Shown: positions 1-4,557 of the stretch, piece by piece | Numbering within the stretch: position 1 is the stretch's first letter | How the letters are laid out: each line of letters opens with the position of its first letter | NCBI GenBank assembly: GCA_964462295.1 | Contig: CAYWXH010000096.1 | Coordinates: 1-5,582 of the forward strand | Length of the DNA: 5,582 bases | Origin: JALVIU01 sp964462295 | GTDB lineage: Bacteria > Atribacterota > JALVIU01 | Reading direction: 5' to 3' | Position numbers and translations under genes: made by a program | Notes under the pieces: generated by a model | Database searches by the model: none | The model's input: only the letters and a program-made list of their open reading frames with translations | Told to the model about the DNA's origin: nothing

Positions 1-9
1 CCCCCAACT

Positions 10-52
10 GTCATTGCGAGGAGCCCGCATTTTGGGCGACGTGGCAATCTCT
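10..52 (+). repeat. Interspersed palindromic repeat, copy A
   Basis: This copy begins GTCATTGCGAG (10-20) and ends CGTGGCAATCTCT (40-52). A short hairpin sits between the ends: GCCC at 23-26 pairs with GGGC at 34-37 around a 7-nt loop. The same end motifs recur in reverse orientation in copy B, while the central hairpin sequence differs, which is typical of REP- or MITE-like elements where the ends are conserved and the core drifts. From memory, elements with ends like ATTGCGAG...GGCAATCTC are common in many environmental bacterial genomes, but I cannot confirm the family here. It has no ORF, lies in non-coding DNA and is more GC-rich than the genes downstream. Confidence 0.8.
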
Positions 53-95
53 GGTCCCTGAAAACCACACGAACGAGAATGAGGAACCCCAAAAG

Positions 96-134
96 AGAGA
101 TTGCCACGCACCACTTCGTGGTGCTCGCAATGAC
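96..134 (-). repeat. Interspersed palindromic repeat, copy B (inverted to copy A)
   Basis: This is the reverse-complement partner of copy A. Bases 96-108 (AGAGATTGCCACG) pair perfectly with 40-52, and 124-134 (CTCGCAATGAC) pair perfectly with 10-20. Its core is a strong hairpin of its own: GCACCAC (108-114) and GTGGTGC (118-124) form a perfect 7-bp stem around the loop TTC. No run of T follows the stem, so it does not look like an intrinsic terminator. Together with copy A it could fold into a long cruciform or RNA hairpin with 53-95 as the loop. Confidence 0.8.
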
Positions 135-161
135 GGCCAAGGAAACACGAGGATTGGTTCT

Positions 162-199
162 CGCAGATTGCTTCGGCCCTTTCAGAGCCTCGCAATGAC
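162..199 (-). repeat. Interspersed palindromic repeat, copy C (diverged)
   Basis: This copy has the same orientation as copy B. It starts CGCAGATTGC (162-171) and ends CTCGCAATGAC (189-199), the end being identical to the end of copy B. ATTGC at 167-171 pairs with GCAAT at 192-196, and GGC at 175-177 can pair with GCC at 187-189. The core resembles a second subtype of the same repeat (GATTGCTTCGGCC) and not the GCCACG form seen in A and B. Its terminal 11 bases also form the start of the first 26-bp tandem unit that follows. Confidence 0.65.
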
Positions 200-266
200 A
201 AAAGTAGGAGTGGTCTTGTAATGATAAGGAGGGGGAAGGTCTCGTAATGACAAAAGTAGGAGTGAC
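189..266. repeat. Three tandem 26-bp units derived from the repeat end
   Basis: The three adjacent 26-base units are 189-214, 215-240 and 241-266. Units 1 and 3 differ at only three positions and share the 19-mer AATGACAAAAGTAGGAGTG (194-212 and 246-264). Unit 2 is more diverged, matching unit 1 at 15 of 26 positions. Each unit opens with a version of the terminal motif of the palindromic element: CTCGCAATGAC, CTTGTAATGAT and CTCGTAATGAC. This suggests the array grew by duplication from the end of copy C. The last unit ends inside the -35 hexamer of the gspG promoter. Confidence 0.7.
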
Positions 267-290
267 ATTACAATCCTTTTGTGATATAAT
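262..290 (+). promoter_or_regulatory. Sigma-70-type promoter of the gsp operon
   Basis: The -35 is GTGACA (262-267), 5 of 6 to TTGACA. A spacer of exactly 17 bases follows, then TATAAT (285-290), a perfect -10. TG at 282-283 one base before the -10 makes it an extended -10 promoter as well. Transcription would start near 297, giving a very short leader of about 15 bases before the gspG start codon at 312. No operator palindrome is visible between -10 and start. Five of the six -35 bases come from the third 26-bp tandem unit. The site is a sequence match only; activity is inferred. Confidence 0.75.
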
Positions 291-300
291 AGCAAAAAAA

Positions 301-306
301 GAGGTG
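301..306 (+). promoter_or_regulatory. Ribosome binding site of gspG
   Basis: GAGGTG is followed by a 5-base spacer to the ATG at 312. It follows an A-run (294-300) at the expected mRNA 5' end, and it supports the ATG at 312 as the gspG start. Confidence 0.7.
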
Positions 307-311
307 ATTGT

Positions 312-728
312 ATGAGTGAAAAGGGTTTTAGTCTTATTGAGCTTCTTGTAGTGCTTGTCATAATTGGTCTTTTGGTAGCCCTTGTAGGTCCTAGTCTTTT
401 GAAAAATATAGGCCCTGCAAAGCAAAAGGCCGCACAGGCCCAGATAGAGCTTTTCTCTGTAGCCCTTGATAATTATAAAATTCATACAGGAGAGTATCCT
501 ACTACAGAGCAGGGCCTTGAAGCACTTATAAAACAACCGCCAGGTGTAAAGAACTGGAAGGGGCCATATCTTAAGAAAAAGGTAATACCAAAAGACCCAT
601 GGGGCAATCCTTATATTTATAAGTGTCCAGGAGACCATAATAAGGATAGTTATGATCTATACTCATTAGGTAAAGATGGACAAAAGGGAGGAGAGGGAGA
701 GAATAAAGATATTACAAACTGGGAGTGA
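312..728 (+). CDS. gspG: Type II secretion system major pseudopilin GspG
   Basis: GspG is the main subunit of the periplasmic pseudopilus that drives folded exoproteins through the outer-membrane secretin. It is 138 residues, normal for the family. The leader is only five residues, MSEKG, with the prepilin peptidase cut between G5 and F6. Glu10 is the conserved +5 Glu of the mature chain, and a hydrophobic helix spans about 6-30. Family signatures follow in order: YPTTEQGLEAL (62-72), DPWGNPY (95-101), then the C-terminal YSLGKDG...NKDITNW (117-137). That tail matches the calcium-binding loop of GspG, with D122 and D133 as likely ligands; a Gly/Glu-rich stretch (126-130) sits in the loop. It is the first gene of the operon, directly behind the promoter and a good SD. 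Its last 53 bases overlap gspH if that gene starts at 676. Confidence 0.96.
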   Translation: MSEKGFSLIELLVVLVIIGLLVALVGPSLLKNIGPAKQKAAQAQIELFSVALDNYKIHTGEYPTTEQGLEALIKQPPGVKNWKGPYLKKKVIPKDPWGNPYIYKCPGDHNKDSYDLYSLGKDGQKGGEGENKDITNWE

Positions 729-1116
729 TGGTTTTTCCCTACTTGAACTCCTTATAGTACTTTTTTTGATAGGACTCATGTTGGCACTTTCTTTTCCCGA
801 TCTTAGGGCACTTTATGATAGTCATCTTTTTGACAAAGAAGTAGTAGGGATAAAGAAAGTGCTTTTAAGAACTTATTATTTTTCCCTAGATAGTGGAAAA
901 ATAGCTACAGTTTCTCTATCAAATGATGAGATAATATATCCAAAAGGTAAGTATAAAATTCCAGAGGGGTTTGTGGTTGATGGAGAAAAAACTATAATAT
1001 TTTATCCAGATGGAAGGACATCAGGTGCTACATGGAAGATAAAAAACGATGGTTATCAGAAGATTTTACATATACGAATGTTTACAGGAGAGATAGAGGA
1101 GGGGGTTTCACCCTGA
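676..1116 (+). CDS. gspH: Type II secretion system minor pseudopilin GspH (GspH/FimT)
   Basis: GspH is a minor pseudopilin that joins the GspI-J-K tip to the GspG shaft. The prepilin motif is G19|FSLLE with the +5 Glu at residue 24, then a hydrophobic helix to about residue 40. Near the C-terminus FYPDGRTSG (109-117) matches the conserved GspH/FimT end motif. At 146 residues the size is normal. The start is uncertain. The ATG at 676 has only a weak AGG (668-670) upstream and gives a 19-residue charged leader. A strong purine tract (686-697, with AGGAG at 689-693) lies downstream of this ATG, 9 bases before an in-frame ATA at 703, which would give a conventional 10-residue leader. No ATG, GTG or TTG occurs between 676 and the cleavage site. 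The gene overlaps gspG and gspI. Confidence 0.9.
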   Translation: MDKREERERIKILQTGSDGFSLLELLIVLFLIGLMLALSFPDLRALYDSHLFDKEVVGIKKVLLRTYYFSLDSGKIATVSLSNDEIIYPKGKYKIPEGFVVDGEKTIIFYPDGRTSGATWKIKNDGYQKILHIRMFTGEIEEGVSP

Positions 1117-1388
1117 TGGAGGTGCTGGTCTCTCTTGCCATTATTTCTCTTGTTTTTGTTATTATTCTTCAGATATTTTCTCAAGGACTTTCCAATATTG
1201 GAAGTTATAAGGAATACAATAAAAAGCTAATAGAAGAAAAAAGGATATTAGGTTATATTTGGTATGCCCATTCAGCAGAGATGCTAAGAAAATATGACCT
1301 TAGGGCAAAAGAGACAAAAGTAAAAAATCTCTATATTATAAATGGGGAGAGCATACAGGGTGAAGTCTACAGGTTTTTCGCTCCTTGA
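1032..1388 (+). CDS. gspI: Type II secretion system minor pseudopilin GspI
   Basis: GspI is a core minor pseudopilin; in other species it binds GspJ and GspK at the pilus tip to prime assembly. The prepilin site is G25|FTLMEV with the +5 Glu at residue 30, followed by a hydrophobic helix (VLVSLAIISLVFVIILQIF). The mature chain is about 93 residues, somewhat short for GspI. The ATG at 1032 is the only standard start before the cleavage site. It has AGGTG (1023-1027) four bases upstream and gives an unusually long 25-residue leader. The ATG at 1116, overlapping the gspH stop as TGATG, has a stronger purine tract (1096-1105) but would remove the cleavage site, so it was not chosen. The 85-base overlap with gspH is the largest in the operon. 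Confidence 0.88.
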   Translation: MEDKKRWLSEDFTYTNVYRRDRGGGFTLMEVLVSLAIISLVFVIILQIFSQGLSNIGSYKEYNKKLIEEKRILGYIWYAHSAEMLRKYDLRAKETKVKNLYIINGESIQGEVYRFFAP

Positions 1389-1908
1389 ACTTATTATTTC
1401 ACTTTTTCTAATATCTCTTATATTGGGACTTTTATATGGAGTTTTATCTATGACATCAAACATTACAAAAGAGAGCATATCTTTGGGAAAAAGAGAGGAC
1501 CATCTCCGCATATTTTATAACATATTTGAAAAAGACCTTATAGCTGCTAGAAAAAAGGGATTCAAAGGCTCATCTTCAGAACTTTCATTTTATACATCAC
1601 ACCTCGCTAAATACAACAAAAGGAAGGTGAATTACATATTCAGAAAGGATGGCTCCCTTGTCTACATTACTTCCCAAGATCTCTTCGATAATAAAAAGAG
1701 TGAGGTGCTCCTTAAGAATTTAAAAGATTTTAAACTAATGTATCTTTATAGTAATGAAGATGAAAAATGGAAAAGTGAATGGGATAGTGAAAAAGAAAAG
1801 AGATTGCCCTATATGGTAAAAGTATTTGTCGAAGATGATAAAAAGGGTATTATGATACCTATTTTTACAATGTGGAAGGCCCCCTCTTTTAAGGAAGAAC
1901 ATGAATAG
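1360..1908 (+). CDS. gspJ: Type II secretion system minor pseudopilin GspJ
   Basis: GspJ is a minor pseudopilin of the I-J-K tip complex. I chose the GTG at 1360: GGGGAGAG (1344-1351) lies 8 bases upstream, and the leader becomes MKSTG, with cleavage before FSLLE and the +5 Glu. This five-residue leader resembles that of gspG. The alternative ATG at 1342 has no SD and gives an 11-residue leader (MGRAYRVKSTG), which would also work biochemically. From 1360 the product is 182 residues, close to the usual GspJ size. After the N-terminal helix (about residues 6-27) it has the beta-rich, charged body expected of GspJ, ending in VKVFVEDDKKG...FTMW. It overlaps gspI by 29 bases and gspK by 8. Confidence 0.9.
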   Translation: MKSTGFSLLELIISLFLISLILGLLYGVLSMTSNITKESISLGKREDHLRIFYNIFEKDLIAARKKGFKGSSSELSFYTSHLAKYNKRKVNYIFRKDGSLVYITSQDLFDNKKSEVLLKNLKDFKLMYLYSNEDEKWKSEWDSEKEKRLPYMVKVFVEDDKKGIMIPIFTMWKAPSFKEEHE

Positions 1909-2806
1909 GGAAAAGGGTTTTATTCTTATACTTGTGCTTTGGATTGTGGCAATACTTTCATTTATGGTGCTATCTTTCCAGTCACACCTTAGGTGGAGAG
2001 TAAGAGGTCTTCAAAGATATAAGATCATACTTCGAGAAACAGAACTTGCACGTTCAGGAATTCAGATAGCCTTGGGGGTGCTTTCGTATAACCCACACCC
2101 ATCTTTTACTACGTTATTTGATATTTGGCATAATTCACAGGATTATGTTAAAAATACAGAGAATGGAAAAATAAAGGTAAAAGTGGAAGATGTAGAAAGT
2201 AGACTGAATATAAATAAGATGGATTATAGAAGGTGGTGGATACTTCTTCGTGAAAATGAGATAGGGGAGGAGGATGCCCAATTTTTGATAAATGCTATTT
2301 TTGATTTTACAGATAAGGATAATCTGAAAAGGGCCAATGGGGCAGAAGAAGGTGATTATATTGCATTAGGTTATCACTGTAAAAATGCCCCATTTGAAGA
2401 TACAAGAGAGCTACTATTGGTAAAGGGTATCTCTAAAGAGTTATATAGTAAAATTTCCCCGCTTTTTACCGTATATGGAGATGGGTATGTAAATGTAAAT
2501 ACTGCCCCCTACAGGGTACTCCACTTTTTATTCGATGGAGACGATATACCGGTAAATGAAATAATGCGTGCAAGAAAGGAGAAAAAGGGTATAAAAGATA
2601 TAAAAGACCTAAAAGATATAATAGGAAAAGGTATGTATAGTGAATATAGAAATCTACTTACCCTATATTCTTCTTATTTTACTATTACATCTTATGGTAA
2701 AATAGAAAAGGTGCCCTATACGGTAGAGGCTAAGATGGTAGTAAAACGGCACCTCTCTAGTCTTAAAGCAATATATTATAATGAGGAGATTGTATATGGG
2801 AAATAG
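1901..2806 (+). CDS. gspK: Type II secretion system minor pseudopilin GspK
   Basis: GspK is the large minor pseudopilin that caps the tip through a bulky alpha-helical domain. At 301 residues it is near the family norm. The leader MNREKG is cut before FILILVLW. The +5 position is Leu, not Glu; absence of Glu5 is a hallmark of GspK and fits its place at the very tip. Conserved blocks follow in order: VEDVESRLNINK (95-106), AIFDFTDKDN (132-141), KNAPFEDTRELLLVKGI (161-177), YGDGYVNVNTAPYRVL (192-207) and SSYFTITSYG (257-266). AAGGA (1891-1895) sits 5 bases before the ATG, and the first 8 bases overlap gspJ. A small 9-bp coding repeat gives IKDIKDLKD at 231-239. Confidence 0.96.
   Translation: MNREKGFILILVLWIVAILSFMVLSFQSHLRWRVRGLQRYKIILRETELARSGIQIALGVLSYNPHPSFTTLFDIWHNSQDYVKNTENGKIKVKVEDVESRLNINKMDYRRWWILLRENEIGEEDAQFLINAIFDFTDKDNLKRANGAEEGDYIALGYHCKNAPFEDTRELLLVKGISKELYSKISPLFTVYGDGYVNVNTAPYRVLHFLFDGDDIPVNEIMRARKEKKGIKDIKDLKDIIGKGMYSEYRNLLTLYSSYFTITSYGKIEKVPYTVEAKMVVKRHLSSLKAIYYNEEIVYGK
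2591..2617 (+). repeat. Three 9-bp tandem repeats inside gspK
   Basis: ATAAAAGAT, ATAAAAGAC and CTAAAAGAT follow each other in frame and encode IKD-IKD-LKD (residues 231-239). They lie in the region just after the conserved NVNTAP block. The repeat is short and imperfect and may be slippage in an A-rich stretch; the reading frame is kept. Confidence 0.6.
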
Positions 2807-3923
2807 TTTTTTTGTAGTTGAAGTAGAAAGAGAAAAGATAAGGTATTGGGAGCTTAGGCGAAGAAGGGGTATAGATATTTTGAAAAAGGGAGAGCTTTCT
2901 CTTGATAAAAATAAGATTTCAGAGATTATAAATCCTAATAAAGATGTGTACCTTTTTTTCGCACCTACCCTTGTTAGCAATATCACACTCAATCTTCCAA
3001 ACTTAAAGGAAAAATTTGTTCTTGCCCATATACTTTCATATAAGGATAAATATTTCCCTATTCCTTCAGAGAGACCTCTTATAAAATATTTTAAGGTAAA
3101 AAATGGAGAATATATGGTTTTTGCTATAGATGAGGCCTTTTGGAATAAGGTTATATCCCTTTTTCCTAATAAGAAGAGGATATATGGTCCACTTTATTGG
3201 GCCTTTATACCTATTTTATTAAAACTTAATGGGATTTTTAAAAAAGATGAAAGAACACTTTCTGAGTATCTAAAACTGGAACGTGGAGAGATCCTACTTT
3301 ACAAAAAAGGTCCGAAAGTTCAAATAGATAGCATATTAAATGAGCAAGTAGGGCATATCACAGATTTGTCAGGAGAGAGGTTTACAGAGCTTTTTAAATA
3401 TCGAATAAAAAAATCAGTACTTTCCTCCTATATTTTTGAGGAAATCAAGATAAAAGAAAAGAGGACAGGTCTATATCTTGCTATTTTTCTTATAATTTTG
3501 ATTTTTATACTCTTTACAGGGAAGATTTTGAGGGAAAAGGCACTTTTAAAATTTGAAATTGCAAAACTTGAATCCAATATAGAAAAAGTAAAAGATAGGG
3601 CAAATATTATAGAAGGTAAAAAGAAGAAAATGGAGAAGATGAGAGAGGTTATCTCTTCTTATAATAGTATATTAACATTTGATTCTCATGCCTTAGAATT
3701 ACTTAGGGTTTTATCTCAGATTCTCCCCAAAGATGCACATATTGAATATTTAGAACTTGAGGGTAATATCATAAAAGATTTAGAAGGTACCACTGGGAAT
3801 GCCACTAAGCTTTTGGTTTCTTTGCAGAAGGATAAGCGATTTTCTGAGATGAGGTTTAAGGGGCCTGTGACAAGAGAAAATGGGGTAGATAGGTTTTCTA
3901 TAGAGGGGAGATTTTTAAAATGA
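2796..3923 (+). CDS. gspL: Type II secretion system inner-membrane protein GspL
   Basis: GspL links the cytoplasmic ATPase GspE to the pseudopilus machinery. The architecture fits: an N-terminal cytoplasmic part of about 220 residues (actin-like fold in known GspL, low sequence conservation here), one transmembrane helix at about 225-243 (GLYLAIFLIILIFILFTG), a charged coiled coil to about 287, and a periplasmic ferredoxin-like/PilN-like domain ending in RFSIEGRFLK. I chose the ATG at 2796 because GAGGAG (2783-2788) lies 7 bases before it. The in-frame ATG at 2781 overlaps that SD and lacks its own. This gives 375 residues. It overlaps gspK by 11 bases and gspM by 4. The assignment rests on topology, position and the C-terminal domain more than on motifs. 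Confidence 0.87.
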   Translation: MGNSFFVVEVEREKIRYWELRRRRGIDILKKGELSLDKNKISEIINPNKDVYLFFAPTLVSNITLNLPNLKEKFVLAHILSYKDKYFPIPSERPLIKYFKVKNGEYMVFAIDEAFWNKVISLFPNKKRIYGPLYWAFIPILLKLNGIFKKDERTLSEYLKLERGEILLYKKGPKVQIDSILNEQVGHITDLSGERFTELFKYRIKKSVLSSYIFEEIKIKEKRTGLYLAIFLIILIFILFTGKILREKALLKFEIAKLESNIEKVKDRANIIEGKKKKMEKMREVISSYNSILTFDSHALELLRVLSQILPKDAHIEYLELEGNIIKDLEGTTGNATKLLVSLQKDKRFSEMRFKGPVTRENGVDRFSIEGRFLK

Positions 3924-4486
3924 AGCTTACAAAAAGTGAGAAAATCCTTATATCTATAGCCTTTTTCCTCTTTGTTTTAGTTATTCTTAATAAAACTTAT
4001 ATCCTTCCCCAAAAAGAGGAGATAGGAATGCTAAAAGAGTTACTTTCATCAAAAAAAGAGCTCTATAAAGAGTATCTATTTCTGACAAAAAATAAATCTT
4101 ACTTCGAGAAGGCTATAAAAACATTAGAAGGGGAATATAATAAGATAAAAGATATTACATGGGATGATTTACCATATCAAACCATAGCATCTACGCTTTT
4201 GGATACAATTGATCAGATTTCAGAAAAAACAAAGATTACTATCCTAAAGAAAGATATACTAGATAAAAAAGCCCATCCCTATTTTGAAGAAGTAAGGGTT
4301 TCACTTGAGGTAAAGGCACCCCTTCCCAATATCCTCTATTTTTTATATATGTTGCGAAATGAAAAAAAAGTTATTTTAGTAAAGAAATTTTCTATATATA
4401 TCCCAAAAGATGGCCTACCAGTGCTTAATATAGAGCTTGCTACCTTAAAAAGGAAATTTAAAAAATTTAAAAAAATTATTCCCTAA
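3920..4486 (+). CDS. gspM: Type II secretion system inner-membrane protein GspM
   Basis: GspM is the bitopic partner of GspL and in known systems interacts with it in the inner membrane. Of its 188 residues, a short cytoplasmic N-terminus (MKLTKSEK) is followed by a transmembrane helix at about 9-27, a Lys/Glu-rich coiled coil at 30-80, and a periplasmic ferredoxin-like domain (PilO/GspM type) at about 85-176. Start and stop of the L/M pair overlap as ATGA (3920-3923), a classic coupling arrangement. GAGGGGAG (3903-3910) lies 9 bases upstream. The last 12 residues (KRKFKKFKKIIP) form a very basic tail encoded by poly-A-rich DNA, unusual for a periplasmic end. Sequence conservation of GspM is low, so position and topology carry the call. 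Confidence 0.87.
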   Translation: MKLTKSEKILISIAFFLFVLVILNKTYILPQKEEIGMLKELLSSKKELYKEYLFLTKNKSYFEKAIKTLEGEYNKIKDITWDDLPYQTIASTLLDTIDQISEKTKITILKKDILDKKAHPYFEEVRVSLEVKAPLPNILYFLYMLRNEKKVILVKKFSIYIPKDGLPVLNIELATLKRKFKKFKKIIP

Positions 4487-4490
4487 AAAC

Positions 4491-4519
4491 TTGAAAATTT
4501 TTTATTTTTTTAGTAAAAT
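4491..4519 (+). promoter_or_regulatory. Candidate promoter of the C25 peptidase gene
   Basis: TTGAAA (4491-4496) and TAAAAT (4514-4519) are each 5 of 6 to the sigma-70 hexamers and are exactly 17 bases apart. Transcription would start near 4526, about 32 bases before the ATG. The 71-base spacer (4487-4557) is almost entirely A/T, so chance matches are likely. I see no GC-stem terminator after gspM, so read-through from the gsp operon into the peptidase gene remains possible. Confidence 0.45.
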
Positions 4520-4540
4520 AAAAATAATAAAATAATAAAA

Positions 4541-4548
4541 AAAGGAGG
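4541..4548 (+). promoter_or_regulatory. Strong ribosome binding site of the C25 peptidase gene
   Basis: AAAGGAGG is a near-perfect Shine-Dalgarno with a 9-base spacer to the ATG at 4558. It stands out in an otherwise A/T-only spacer and fixes the start of the gene. Confidence 0.85.
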
Positions 4549-4557
4549 AAAATTATC

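Noticed and set aside
108..124. Intrinsic terminator from the 7-bp hairpin GCACCAC-TTC-GTGGTGC
   Set aside because: The hairpin is followed by TCGCAATGACGG with no T-run, and its position inside a palindromic repeat explains it better.
1..266. CRISPR array
   Set aside because: The repeats are palindromic elements in both orientations plus directly abutting 26-bp units with no spacers between them. This is not repeat-spacer structure.
1284..1511. Reverse-strand ORF of 75 codons
   Set aside because: It lies wholly inside gspI and gspJ on the other strand, has no SD or recognisable domain, and is a shadow of well-supported genes.
2663..2992. Reverse-strand ORF of 109 codons
   Set aside because: It is antisense to the gspK end and gspL start, both of which have clear family features, and it shows no domain of its own.
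4494..4532. Terminator hairpin after gspM
   Set aside because: Only A/T pairings such as AAAATTTT and imperfect T-run/A-run arms are present. There is no GC stem, so such pairing is expected by chance in this composition.
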